Source: Eutreptiella sp. 'Long Island Sound 2002' (taxonomy: Eukaryota > Euglenozoa > Euglenophyceae > Eutreptiales > Eutreptiaceae). Taken from it: a stretch of 64,000 bases of DNA. The translations under genes and the position numbers were made by a program. Where the stretch lies: positions 67,394,242-67,458,241 of the forward strand of contig OZ038381.1 in assembly GCA_964036045.1 (NCBI GenBank). Reading direction: 5' to 3'. Positions 21,054-32,079 of this stretch are shown here, piece by piece. Position 1 is the stretch's first letter; each line of letters opens with the position of its first letter. The notes beneath the pieces are model-generated. The model had not been told where the DNA came from. It worked only from the letters and a program-made list of their open reading frames with translations, and searched no databases.

Positions 21054-22131
21054 GGGATGCAGATTCGCAGCGAATTGAATATGAATTCGCGGAATTCGCT
21101 GCAAATACGTTCGCAGCGCAAATTCGCTGCGAATTTGGAGTGAAATTCACAGTACTGCGAATTCAGGGCCAATTTGCGTTGCGAATTTGCAGGCGACGGC
21201 AAAATCTTCACGCGTGCGCTGTCTTTTGTCCGGATGAAAACCCAACTTTGAATTGTGCTATGCAATAATTGTTGCGACTTTATACAATAAAACTTATGAC
21301 CATTCTGCTTTGATTAACCTCTTCAGTCTCTTGTTCGGGTCTGCGTACTGGTTTTCGAAAAAAAACATTTTGAGTTTCGGACACACTGCTGTGTTCGCCT
21401 CGCTTCAGTAAACCCGACAATGCCCTCCATTCTTCCCAGAACCCCGCCAGTTTGCAGAAAATCACGTCGCGAACAATTAATTTTCGCCTTTTTTTCGACT
21501 TTGAACAGTCAAAACGTGTTCTCCCTTGCCTACCCTTTATATTGGTTCCCTCGTTACCCTTTCCGGTGCGGTGCATGCAGAGAAATCCTTATCACCAGTT
21601 TTGAAAAAGGTGAGATTTGGCAGTGCAGTGTGAGAGTCACATGGTCAAGTCCTAAGATTGAATTCAAGAATGCAATGACTGAAGGCCCAATAAGAGCAAC
21701 AAGTGGTTCACCTTTGATGGTTTGTGTGTGGATTGGTGATTTTGCATGCTTCGTTGCTTCTTTTCCAAAAGCCATTTGAAAGAATCAAGGAAGGGTCCAT
21801 AGGTGTAAATTCGGAATTCTTCGTTTTGATTTGTCTTTATTTTTGTCAAATGGTCTAAGAATTGTGAATGAAAGCAACAACACTGAAACTTTTAAGGGCA
21901 TCGAAGCTTTTGGACTTGAAAGTCTTTCTGCCATATGGTGCTGAATACTGCTACCGCCTCCCCATGGCATATGCAAAGAGATGAATTGAGCTAGGAAGGA
22001 AACCTGTAGGTCTGCCTGTGCGTTCTCACGTTTGGGTGAATTCAACCAAATTCGGGGGCAATTGCAATTTCAAGTTGCAAATTTGAAGCCGGGGGGGTCC
22101 ACAAATTCGTGCGAATTCAGACCTCCATCCC
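21054..22131. mobile_element. TA-flanked DNA element with GCGAATT-rich ends
   Basis: The element is 1078 bp and is absent from the homologous exon of copy B. It is flanked by TA at 21052-21053 and 22132-22133. The ends begin GGGATG and finish CATCCC, and the similarity extends inwards with gaps. Both subterminal regions are packed with GCGAATT/AATTCGC words (21062-21200 and 22025-22125). The AT-rich interior has no convincing transposase; the longest plus-strand frame (21420-21779) is not recognisable. It looks like a non-autonomous element with a TA target, as used by Tc1/mariner-like transposases, although the TIR is short. Confidence 0.7.
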
Positions 22132-22753
22132 TAGAGCACGGAGTAGCAGGTGCAACTTGGGATACTCAAGAACACTGCCCTTTGCGTGGCATTCTACTCT
22201 GGGTTTGGGATAGCGACGGAGGTCACGAAGGGCACCAGAAGGTGCATGCTGCACAGGCGGCCCAAGAAGAGAGAGTGTCTGAGGCCCGCGTTGACAACAT
22301 TGAATCTACTACTACTAAGCCGGCACCTATCCTGCCAAAGAGGAAGAAGACGTCCCAAGTTGTGCCAGCTCGGGGTACTGCATCAGGAAAAGGAACCTCC
22401 TCAAGTAGCAAGAAGCAGGCAAAAGAAAAAGGAAACGCATCGGACAAGGCGAAAGAAACGGACGATGCGGATGCTGACGAGGAGAATGCTGAAAGGGATC
22501 TGGATGGGTACTCGAGACACAGCGGAAGCAGAAGCGGGCACCCACCTCTCACTTTCATGCAAGTCCCGATGATGCGTCTAAGGACCAGCCAAAGAAGAAT
22601 GCGAAGACTGCTGCAAGTGCAGAGTTCAAGCCACCATTGTGTTCTCCTTCTCAGCCATCCCGTGGTACGGTTGCCTCTCTGAGTTGGGGAGGTTCAGTGG
22701 CGAGAAGCCTGTCTGCCAAGTTGGGGAAGGTGGCAGTACCAAAGAAGAAGTAA

Positions 22754-23299
22754 ATCAAGATTCATCCAGTTGTTTTTTCCCTTTTTGCAGTCATGTGTGT
22801 GCGAGATCTCGCGCACTCGCCTTCGATGTGAATGCATATACATACCCTTAAGGGCTTGTACAGTTCTGCAGAGCTTTTACTGCAGTGTATGCGTGTGTTG
22901 CCTTTCCTGTCGTGTTTTTGCTGCCTTTTGTCCAAAGTTGCTTCCACCACTTTCAGTGCGCGAGGCCTCCTGCACTGAGGTCCAGAAAAAACCATTCATT
23001 TGGCAGGACAAACGTTATTACTACTGGTGCTACGCAGAATCAGATTTTTGCAATTGAGCTTTTGAAATCGCAGGTGCTTGTGGGATTTTGGAATACAAAA
23101 ACAACCACTTTGGCAATACCGACCCTTCAAATCAAGCAAAATACCATTTTACCAAACCACGTTTGGCCAAAAACAAAATCTGAAAAAAACCAGCACATCG
23201 CGTGAAAAGGCATTTTCTTGTGGTTTCTGCTTCATAGCTGTTCCAAATGTCGGAAAAAAATAGTTTTTCCGGTTGCCATGTTTTGTGTCCTCCATTTCG
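22754..23299 (+). other. TIR-X 3' flank of ORF2 (copy A) with two palindromes
   Basis: Non-coding region between the ORF2 stop and the right TIR, similar to 49969-50470. It carries palindromes at 22797-22816 (GTGTGCGAGATCTCGCGCAC) and 22956-22975 (GTGCGCGAGGCCTCCTGCAC). A T-rich segment and CCCTTAAGGGC are shared with copy B. No gene seen. Confidence 0.7.
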
Positions 23300-23328
23300 A
23301 AAACAGGGTGCAGTTTGCGTCGGCTAAG
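23300..23328 (-). repeat. Right TIR of TIR-X copy A
   Basis: Reverse complement starts CTTAGCCGACGCAAACTGCA and continues CCCTGTTTT, matching the left TIR of copy B at 27 or more of 29 positions. The next bases, GTTCT, would be one side of the target duplication; the other side is outside the window. Confidence 0.85.
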
Positions 23329-24060
23329 GTTCTCAGACAACGAAGGTTGGCCCCAGCCATACAATCATCTGTACGTATCACTTCGAAGTGGATGTTCCGT
23401 GGATGTCGACGCTGACACTGGGCCAGCACCCCAATTCGACACAGAACCAGCCGACCAGCCGGAAGAGCTGGAGCCATTGTCAACCGACGAGGTGGTGACT
23501 GAGGATCTGCTTGAGCCTGCAGCAAGCACTCAACAACGCCCGCAAAGAAATACCACACCAGTAAGCCAACCTTGATGATCTTCCCAAAGTTGACATGGAC
23601 CGCCCCCTTCGAGTTACCTTTGGCAAAGAACTTCGATATGCCCCGGCCCTGACGGAGTTGAGCCGCTGTCGACGCCATCGAGACAGCACTCTACAGCCGG
23701 TACCCCGGGAGCGTCAAGGGCACACACCGCAGAGTGCACCGACCTTACCAATGCAAGGATTCGACTTCGTCAGCAGTGTGGGCTGCGGCATATTGAGAAG
23801 ATCCACACACAAGATACATCTATGAGATCGCCATTCGAAGCAATACGGCACGACATCACCTCCGAACATGCAAACTGTCCTTGAACGACGGTAAGTTCTT
23901 CCACCTGTGGACAGTGGGCAAGCGCGTTGGGATACCTCGAACGCTCGTGACATCAACTGTGGCCATGTATCACAAGTCCGAGTTCTACGGCCTTTTGGGA
24001 GTACTTCGAAACATGGCATTGATCAAACGTGACTATGTCTGTCCCCGGCTTTGACACTAT
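23329..24060 (+). pseudogene. Chromovirus E1 remnant with integrase zinc-finger segment
   Basis: From about 23890 to 24055 one frame reads LWTVGKRVGIPR, YHKSEFYGLLGV and YVCPRL, then after a TGA at 24054 YILSCDVCQATKSQ. This is the H2C2 finger of a Ty3/gypsy integrase, with the second His apparently replaced by Leu. Upstream (23400-23575) is a Glu/Pro/Gln-rich stretch with no identifiable domain. I see no RT or RNase H before it. They were probably lost or lie beyond the TIR-X copy A insertion, outside the window. Confidence 0.6.
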
Positions 24061-25101
24061 GTGGGGCGCTACATCTTGAGTTGTGACGTGTGCCAAGCGA
24101 CTAAGTCACAACTCATCAACAGCGCCAGAAAGCCCAGAGCCCTACTGGTACCAGACACCAGACGATTGGGTCTCTGGACTGCCCCGACCACACGACGTCA
24201 TAATGCCATTATGACTGTGGTCCACCGTTTTTCCAAGCGTGGAATGTTCATCCCTTGTCGTAAAGACATGACAGCCGATGACCTCGTCTGCTTGTCCCTA
24301 CGCGAAGTGATTCGACTCAAAGGGTGCACTCGACAAATCGTTTCTGATCGAGACAAGCTGTTCGAGTACCAAGGGTGCAAAGAAATAGCACACCGCTTCA
24401 AGATTGAGATGCACCAAACAGTGGCCAAGCGCCCTCAAGGCAATGGCCTGGCGGAGCGATGCAACCAATCGATCCTTCAACAGTTGCGGACACACGGCAC
24501 TTTTGGTAACAATGAAGGGAATGTTGACCTCTTGTTCGCCGAAATTCAGTTCAACAACCTGACATCCAACAGTCTTCGACTGTCACCCTTCCAGATTGAC
24601 GAGGGACGCACACCCCATGTTCCGTTCGATTTTTCCAAAATGACATCTCATGCACATAAACCTTCGACCTTGAGTGATTACATCCATCGAGCTGAACGCC
24701 GTTCGATTCTGTGCGCGCCATGCTCGTTGTGGAACGTGGACGCCACAGGCAGGTTATCCTACCAATTGACCGACAGTTTCGAGAGCCTCGGGTTGGAGAG
24801 GGATGGCGGGTGCTGGTACCCGAATATCGACAACAGGGGAAACTGGACGTTGTTTGGTGTGGTCCATACAAAGTTCTCGAGGTGCTCAACAAGGGCGAGA
24901 ATGTTAAACTGGACATCCCTGCCCCCTTTCGACGGGTTGCGCGTTTTCAATCCTGACAGCATAAAGCCTTACATCCATCGAGGCGGACAACCAGTGTGGG
25001 AGTTTCCCATGCCAGCTGTCAAGACTGGAGCTTCCTCTAGAGTCGTTAGGATTCTGGCTAGACGTCCAGTAGGGTTCAAAAAGCGCCGCACATTCCTGTA
25101 G
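24061..25101 (+). pseudogene. Ty3/gypsy-type integrase core (E1)
   Basis: The 346-codon frame has a conserved second catalytic block, IVSDRDKLF (about 24340), and the third, RPQGNGLAERCNQSI (about 24430-24475), giving D and E of the DDE triad. The first Asp expected near the WTAPTT/MTVVHRFSKRG block appears lost (the aligned stretch reads GLWTAPTTRRH). A later region (about 24740-25080) has a beta-rich look (SSRVVRI). The frame changes around 24700. No nearby complete partners were found, so this is a relic. Confidence 0.7.
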
Positions 25102-26757
25102 CGATGTAAATGGGGTTATGACACTTGGTCTTGGGAATCGCGTAAAGCTGTAGATGAACATCCAGTGTACCTTGAGTTCCTTCGACTCCACCCTGAGTAA
25201 TTTCACCTTCATTACAGCGTGAATTTTTCAAAACTGATGTGTGCTTCCAGATTGACTGCTGGAGCCTCAGAGACACATTTGACCCACAGCTCCGTCACCC
25301 GAGCATACCGGACGTTCTCTCGACCCCCATCTCTTCGAGCATCCACGCCGAACTTCATCGATGTTGACGACATGGGCGACGGCAACGCCGCATCAGCCTC
25401 ACTTGCATCAGCCTCAGTGCAGCCGAGCCACAGTCAATCAGTTGCATCGACCCCAGCCCAGCCGAGCTACAGTCGAGCAGCTTATGCCGGCAGCTCGAAG
25501 ATCAAAGCAGAAAAAGGAGGAGGGAAAGGAGCTTCGAGCTACAAGCCCGAAGGTGTGTCTCCCCAAGGGACATTTTCCGGGATTGCACCGAGTAGTTGAG
25601 TCATCATGATTGGAGGCAAGACTGGCTTAGGGATACTCGAATGAGCCCTTGCCAGCATGCCTGCTCTATTGTCCAGTTTGGAGGGAGGAACCCCGGCGAA
25701 CATTGACTTCGGGCTCTATAAGCTACTAGGGTACCCTCCCCCGGATGATGCTGAATATGTTCGACAGCGATGACAAGACGGTTGGGAGCCTGACCATCAG
25801 TCCGAAACTGAATCAGACGGATGGTTCGACTCACGTCCAGAATGGTTCGACCCACAGGAGGAGGAGGATCTCAAATGCTACACGGGATATGACTGAATTC
25901 CTCTTGTTTTGCTCAGTGCCCGGATGGCAGGAAGCATTGGTCGAAAGGAAGTGGACCGACCAGTGGATAAAAGAGTCTAACGCCCCGAGGACGCAAGCAT
26001 CCACTCGAACAACTACCTACACCGACGACAACAACGACGGTACAAATGCCGAGGACTACAATATGCCGGATACCTACAGAAGCGACTGGTCTTCTTCGAC
26101 TGGTTAGCCACCAGGCTGTGACGAAGTCTGTCCACCGGAATCCCTGTGGCAACCGTATTACCTCGAGGGTCACCAGAACGAGTTGGAAACCGTTGAGGAA
26201 CTCCAACATTTGGGCGAATTTGGAATGAAACCGTCCTATCGATTTTGGACACATGAGGAGGACCCGCTCGCTCGATACCATAGCAAGCTCGACCTGATTG
26301 TGCTCGTCATCGCATAAGACTCGGTATGGTAGCATCACCCGCTGAATCCGCAGCACGCGCCTGTCATATTGACAACAAGGGCCTGCATTGACAACCTACG
26401 TGAGATCATCCACATGGATGGTTGCCGCAGGACCGCACCATTTCCCATACACCTCATGCGAGCTGCTCCGGACACGTGATCGAACGAGAACAGAACCCAG
26501 GCAACGCACCTGGTTACCCATGGTACAGTCGAATCGAAGTGGCCTGCCGTAATCTTCAAGCAACTCTCGTCGCATGGCAAAATTGCGACGATGAAAGCGA
26601 CTACCAGCAACGAAATCTACTCGAAAAGGATAACCTGCCAGGTGACATCAAATGCCTGAACCGCATGCATCAAAAACTCTGTTGGATTAGTGGCCTGATC
26701 CACGTCGTCAACAGAATCCACCTGGTCTTTTGATACCAGCGTTTCTGGACACTGAAG
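25102..26757 (+). pseudogene. Decayed E1 continuation, chromodomain-like end
   Basis: Just after the integrase, at 25110-25200, one frame reads KWGYDTWSWESRKAVDE, then VYLEFLRLHPE. This resembles the C-terminal half of a chromodomain (K-W-x-GY...TWE...). Beyond that only short broken frames remain. One patch at 26113-26315 (ESLWQPYYLEGHQNELETVE, then YRFWTHEEDPLARYHSKLDL) looks protein-like but is not recognised. Minus-strand frames here look like shadows. Confidence 0.4.
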
Positions 26758-28059
26758 AAGATGCGTTGATCGGCCCCAGTGGCTGTCTCGATTCTCGGGC
26801 TTATTCGAGACCTCGCGCACGTCTGTCAAGCAGATGATTGGCTATTGAAGGATCGAGCACCCTTCCTCGCGTACAAGACTGATCTGCTCCTTCGACAGCA
26901 CCAACTTCGAGGCCTTGGGGGTACCGTTAGACTTGGCTACAAAAAGTACCAATTTCCCCGAGTTCGGACCCAAGACCTCATGGTCCAGTTACAAGAGTAC
27001 CATAGAACGGGCCAGTCAAGTGGGCCATACCCCTACAGCGCACTCACACTAGGGGCGCCAATTGATTTGCTTCAGCTATCGACAGCCTATCAAATTGCCA
27101 GTGGGGAGATCACCTACCACGACTTCCAAAAAGAGATCCAAAGGGTTGCACGCCTGCCGCCGAATGAAGAGAGGTACACGGACCTTTTTCCCTCCAAAAA
27201 TTCTGGAGATCTTGTTTGACATCTGGGAACCCGGAAGTACCTCATCTCCCCCTTCGGAAGTGGATATGATTGACTCGTGAAGTATTGGCGCCGGCCGGTT
27301 TCTTTTCGGAAAGATGTGTACGTCGATGAACGAGAAGAGCTCCAATCCAGAGAATCAGCCGCGAGTGACCTGTTTCATTGGGATCCCCTTGAACACCAGT
27401 TCTTGCCGAAGGATTCCAACGCGTATCAACACCACTTGGACGTGCTGATGCTCCATTTTCTCACGCCGATCAAGACTGACTTTCCAGCCGCGCATCGACA
27501 GAACGTGCACTGGCGAGACTATGCTTTTGACGCTGTCATTGTCAACACGGCGCCGAGCATTGTGACTGCAGAGGCGGTTCGATTCGCCCTGCAGAGTACT
27601 CTCGCGGATGGACAGTATGTGCATCAACATCTCTGTCGACTTCAAGATGATTCTCCAACAGCAACTGTCAAGATTCTCAATCGATACGGCTTTCGTCCCG
27701 GCCCCGATAATATCAGCGCGATCATGGTTGCTCGGACGCTCTCCATTGCCGACACCCCATGGTGGCAAATCCACTTGAGGACTGGCCAGTTTTTCTACAG
27801 AGATGCCGCCAGCCTGGCTCCAGCCAGAAGTATGGATGCACTACTGGTCAACATGATGCACAATCCTTCGAGACAACTTATCGACAGGACCTTTGGAACG
27901 ATTCCATATGGGAGCAATCGAGTCTCTGGGACCTCTACGCTGCCAGAGCGGGGACGCTGGGTACTGGGCAGCATCGAGCCCTTGCCCGCGAAAACGTATT
28001 CGTTTCCCAATACAAGTGCCCCGTCGAGGGAGGACGTGGTGATCCCAACCTTCGATTGA
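26758..28059 (+). pseudogene. Unrecognised ORF U, copy 1
   Basis: One frame runs from about 26779 to 28059 with two TGA codons at 27217 and 27274. It includes RTQDLMVQLQEYH, PYPYSALTLGAP, LPPNEERYTDLFPS, FHWDPLEHQFLP, DTPWWQI, RQLIDRTFGTIPYGSNRVSG and ERGRWVLGSIEPLP. A second copy at 37892-39195 is about 95 percent identical and is read in the same frame, with TAA at the first stop and the same TGA at the second. Shared decay implies duplication after the frame was broken, or that the protein was never read as one unit. I cannot name the family. It precedes the R repeat in both copies. Confidence 0.5.
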
Positions 28060-28084
28060 TCAACCATCCATCAGGCGTGCTCAA

Positions 28085-28662
28085 GTAAGAAAAAGTGTAT
28101 TTCCCTGCAAAAAGGTAAGCTTTAGTTGTTTTAGAGATGCCTAAAGGCATACTACATTTTTATGTTAGTATTGGCCTATCCAAAAAGGGGTCACAAAGCA
28201 CTTTGACATATCAAAACGAATCATTGATCTTTGGATGTTGTGTGGACCCCTGACCCCCCAACTGATTGGACTTAAGCACCATTTTCTGGACTGACTGAGG
28301 CGCTGACATTGATCCAGAGCCTATACATTTCTTTATATTTTCTCATGAATGCTTAGCTATCATAGTTGTCTACACCGTAGGGGGCTGGGGCACCTCTTTT
28401 TGAGAGGTCCTGGGTTCAATTCCCAGTCAGCCTAGCTAAGTAGGATGATCCCATGTGACATGGCAGTGACCTCAGGGCCACAAGCCATGCCACCTCAGCA
28501 CCTATGGGACCCAAAACAAGGAGTGCACATCTCTAGGTGGCACTGAAAAGGGGAGAGTGCCCATGTGGGCAGTTTTCACATGTTTGTAGGATATTTTCTA
28601 ACTATCTTTTCATAAATCTGTAGTTATTCTGAGTTCTTTTGTTGATACACTATCTCCTCGGA
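28085..28662 (+). repeat. R repeat, copy 1 (truncated)
   Basis: Begins GTAAGAAAAAGTG and matches copies at 39221 and 57145. It contains a tRNA-like core at 28353-28439. Homology ends at CACTATCTCCT (28662), where an AGGT-repeat tail of a minus-strand element begins. Confidence 0.85.
28353..28439 (+). ncRNA. tRNA-Lys-like sequence in R copy 1 (pol III box B)
   Basis: A perfect 7-bp closing stem pairs TTAGCTA with TAGCTAA. An arm ACCTC-TTTTTGA-GAGGT has a seven-base loop with anticodon TTT. The T arm is CTGGG-TTCAATT-CCCAG, which includes the box B consensus GGTTCAATTCC. An A-box-like TAGCT...AGT.GT is stretched. The spacer lengths are wrong for a working tRNA (87 nt, one-base variable region, six unpaired bases after the T arm), so this is tRNA-derived, not a gene. 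Confidence 0.6.
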
Positions 28663-30356
28663 GGTAGGTAGATAGGTATCTTCGGGAGCTCGGGATGCCT
28701 CCTTTGACATTGCAGGAAGAAGGTCTTACCAAGGGGACGTCCTGTTCTTCCCACTGCCCTATGTCAGGTGCCTCTTGAGCCGCTCCTGCATGTGCCTGGG
28801 AAGGCATTGTCGCGGCCACCCGGTCCATGTGTCCCAGGTAGGAGGGTGTCCCCACATGTGTCCATGGGTAGGGCCACATGCCCCCTCCTTTGGGCGGCAG
28901 CTCTGAGGGCTGCCCAGCCGTGTGGGGTATCTCTCACCACAAGGGGTATGGCTCCCGCTAGTCTACTGTACGACCGCCTCACCCTTGTGGCTTGAGTTGC
29001 GGGGCCACTCTGCTTGGCAGGCGACCCCCTCCTGGACTGTGTACCGGTTGCTTCCATGGCTCCGGGTGACGTTTGTCATGGTCCCCGATGCAGCCTGGCC
29101 GGGCTCTGACCAGAGGCCTTGGAGTACCGCTCCTGCCACTGGCGCGGTATGTCGGCTGGGTCGCCCCAGTGCGTCCGACCCATGGGGTGTTGGTTCTTTC
29201 CTGTCCCTCGGCCGCCCTACGTGTGTGCAGTGTCCTGGGCCGCTTGGCTCCTGTTCACCGGTGTGCCCGCGCGGTTTGTTGTGTTGCCTCTGCGGTGTCC
29301 TAGGCCACTTGACTCCTGCTCACCGGTGTGCTCGCTCGGTGTGTTGTGTTGCGTTTGCGGTGTCCTGGGTCACTTGGCTCCCGTTCACCGGTACGCTCGC
29401 TGGGTGTGTTGTGTTGTGTGTGCGGTGTCCCGGGCCACTGGGCTCCTGTTCACGGCTGCGCCCGCTCGGTGTGTTGCTTTGCGAGCGCGGTGTCCTGGGT
29501 CACTTGGCTACTGTTCACCGGTGTGCCCGCTCGGTGTGTTGTTTTGTTTGTGCGGTGTCCTGGGCCACTTGGCTCTCGTTCACCGGTGTGCCCGCGCGGT
29601 TTGTTGTGTTGTGTCTGCGGTGTCCTGGGCCACTTGGCTCCTGTTCACCGGTGTGCCCGCTCGGTGTGTTGTGTTGCGTGTGTGGCGTCCTGGGCCCCTT
29701 GGCCCCCGCTCACCAGTGTGCCTGCCCGGTGTGTTGTGTTGCGTGTGCGGTGTCCTGGGCCACTTGGCTCCTGTTCACCGGTGCGCTCGCTTGGTGTGTT
29801 GCTTTGCGTGTGCGGTGTCCCGGGCCTCTTGGCTCTTGTTCACCGGTGTGCCAGGCCGTGGTGTCTCCTCCCTTTGTTGCCCTCGGTGCACGCGCGTGTG
29901 CGGTGGCCTGGCCCTCGTGGCGCCCGTTCACCGGTGTGTGAGCTGTGTGCGGTGTGCGTCTGCCATTGGTGGTTGTGTCCCTCTTCCTCCCCCCCTAATT
30001 TTCGTTTTTTTTTTGATGGAAAGAAAAAGAAAGAAAAACAGGGGCGTGCGTACACTGCAGGCACAGGGACCGGCAGCTGGTGCGGCGGTGCAATAGTGTT
30101 GTGTCCTCTGGCGTGTGTCGTCGGTGCTGTGGCGACGGTCGCGCCCCAGGGGTGCGGCTCGCGCGTCCTGATGTACACGGGTATGGGCCAGGGTGGGTTT
30201 GGTTAGGTGTCTCTTTGCTTCTGGAGCTGACTGGTTAGGCGGCTGTGTGGGCTGTGGGTGTGGGCTGTGGCTACGTTGTTCCCTCGGCGGGCCTGGTTAG
30301 GAGTCAAGGGTTAGCGGTTTTGGGGTGTGGCTCAGGTTCGATTTGTGTTTGGGTTT
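28663..30356 (-). mobile_element. Minus-strand GC-rich LINE-like block (LINE-D) with 65-bp minisatellite
   Basis: Starts with an AGGTAGGTAGATAGGT tail at 28664-28681, the reverse complement of an ACCT tail, which points to a 3' end on the minus strand. Inside are a G/C-rich region, the 65-bp array (29234 to about 29940), and a T-run followed by a GAAAGAAAAAG patch (30003-30040). It abuts the ACCT tail of LINE-B at 30357. No RT or other domain was found; long frames over it come from the repeat being stop-free. Confidence 0.5.
29234..29940. repeat. 65-bp tandem repeat, about 11 units
   Basis: Units start CCTGGGCCACTTGGCTCCTG at 29234, 29299, 29364, 29429, 29494, 29559, 29624, 29689, 29754 and 29819, with a partial unit after 29884. 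Spacing is exactly 65 bp. All three forward frames stay open across the array. Confidence 0.95.
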
Positions 30357-32079
30357 GGTAGGTAGGTAGGTAGGTGCACTCGGTCGTGGAGAGGCGCCCC
30401 ATGGTTCCCCCTGGCGTCCCCCCTGTGACGAACAGGAAGAGGCTTCGCGCGTGAAGAGGGGAGGCGGTTTACTTCCCGCTAGACCTGACTGTTGGCCCCC
30501 AACAAAGCGGCCCCGGGCTACGCCGGGAGGGCTGATCGCCGCCAGCGTGACATGCTTGTCTCGCCGGGAGGGTGTGCCCCCGTGCTTGCGCACGTCCCCT
30601 CCTTTGGGCGGAACCCTAGGGGTTCACCGGACTTCCTGGCGTATCCCGTTCCCAAGGCGTGCATGCACGTTCCTGGTACTAGGGTTCCGAGGCGCTTGGG
30701 TGTCGCACGCTCCGCCTCGAGTCCCAAAGCAGCGCAGGCCTTATGATGCAGCCTTACCCCCGGGCTCCGGATCTCGTTTGGCCGGGTCACCTGCATGGCA
30801 CGGGCTGCCTCATTGCCCGGGCTGTGGGCACTGGGTTTCCTACTGATGTGTGGTGTTTGTGTTTGGGTCCGGTTGGCGGTTGGGTGCGGGTTTTGTTAAC
30901 CCCGTCAGTCCTGGCTGGGGTTTAGGGTGGGTGTTTTTGGGCTCGATTTGTGGTGTTGTCCCTCTAGTGTCGGCTATTTGTGGTGTTCGTGGTTGGGCTT
31001 TGGTTTCGGCCTGCTTTTGGGACGTGTGTGGTTTCGTGGGCACCCCGCTTGCCCCCCGCCGTTTCCGGTTCCGGCGCGCGGTGTGGGCGTGTGTGCTGGG
31101 CCCGGGTCTCGCCTGTGCCAAGTCCGTCTTGGCTGGGTTGTCGGGGTGTGTTTTTTTTTTTTTTGCGCTTTGGTTTTTTCTTTTCTTTTTTTTTTTTTTT
31201 TCTGGGCTTTGTGGTCCCTGTCCCTCCATCCCCTTTCTTTCGGGCTGGGCTGGTGGCTCTCTTTTTTTTTTTTTTTTTTTTTTTCCGTGTCCCTTTTCCC
31301 GGTGGTCCGCTGTTACTGGCTTGGTGTTGCCGGTTTTGGGTGGGTGGTTCCCCTGTGCCTCTGCGGGGGTCCCACCCCTTTTTTTTTTTTTTTTTTTTCC
31401 TGGGGGGGGGGGCCTGGCCGCCTGTGGTGGTGTTGGCGGGTGGTTGGGCGGCTGTGGGCTGTTTTCGTGCCTTTTCTGCTTCCCCCCTCCTTTTTTTTTT
31501 TTTTTCGGGGGGCTTGCCTGTTCCTCCCTCTGCCTTCCCTCGGCTGGCGCACGCACTGGCCTGTATTCAGTGTTGTCTTCCGGGCTGCTGTCTTCAGTTG
31601 CGTTCTGTGTGGCCATGTTCCGGCCCCATGGGTCGGGTGGGCTCTGTACACGGTGGGCTCGGCGCCCCTTCTTGCTGGGTTAGGTCCTGGCTCTGCCGGC
31701 TGGGCGGCTGCGCCAGGCGGCTGCTTGTGGTTTTGGGTTAGGGGGCTGGGGTTGCTCGTGTCCTTACCCCTCTGCGGTGCCGGCTGTAATCTTCTGGGTG
31801 GTCCGTCACCGGTGTCGCCTGGCGCGCTGTGGTCCCGTGTGTGGCCTGTGGTGCTGGTGTGTGGCGTGGTGGCGCGGCGCCTTCCCGGGTGTGCGGTGGC
31901 TGGCTTCGGTTAGTCCCTCAGGTTAGGGTCAGTTGTGTCGTGTTGTGCCGCTCTGTGCCGCGTCGCGTCGCGTCGTGCTGTGGTGCGTTGCTCTGTGGCG
32001 CGCTGTGGTGCGGTGTGCCGTGGTCTCGCGTGGTGCCGCGGTGGGTCAGTGGAGGTCAGCCTGGCCTGTGTGGGTCGGT

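Larger units (their letters stand above)
18643..22753 (+). pseudogene. TIR-X ORF2, C-terminal part (copy A, interrupted)
   Basis: Colinear with 47917-49968 of copy B. It starts at GMKNLEGRSRKQ, where copy A has CAG and copy B has TAG. An intron lies at 18896-18959. A second intron (19890-20731) is enlarged by a LINE end. The exon after it carries the best conserved block (MQTKNLGG-like, then VVDETPAMAAKVAMSD at about 20870-20930). A TA-flanked element interrupts it at 21054-22131. The Lys/Glu-rich tail (SSSKKQAKEKG, then an acidic DADEENAERD run) ends at the TAA at 22751. Many frameshifts and stops make it a pseudogene. Confidence 0.7.
1..23328 (+). mobile_element. TIR-X DNA transposon copy A, right part, heavily nested
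   Basis: This stretch is colinear with the complete TIR-X element at 43666-50499. Bases 1-1602 match about 46190-47910, and 18643-23328 match about 47917-50499. It ends in a right TIR at 23300-23328 that matches the TIRs of the complete copy. The left end lies outside the window. Three insertions interrupt it: about 1603-18642, 19977-20713 and 21054-22131. The element carries many point changes and indels relative to copy B and is a pseudo-copy. Immediately beyond its right TIR lie chromovirus remains. The two halves meet at the same homologous position within about 10 bp, which shows they are one element and not two. Confidence 0.85.

Noticed and set aside
26800-26820. Half palindrome GAGACCTCGCGCAC near ORF U
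   Set aside because: Only one arm matches and the second ORF U copy (37945) lacks it, so it is probably chance.
28353-28439. A functional tRNA-Lys(TTT) gene
   Set aside because: Variable region of one base, extra bases between T arm and closing stem and a stretched D region; better explained as tRNA-derived repeat.
29234-29940. CRISPR array
   Set aside because: No unique spacers between repeats, and the setting is eukaryotic.
28922-30206. Long overlapping Cys/Val-rich frames in three phases
   Set aside because: They are translations of the 65-bp minisatellite in successive frames.
30360-30375. Telomere-like repeat (GGTA tract)
   Set aside because: A four-base repeat at the tail of a LINE 3' end, only a few units, and repeated at other LINE ends.
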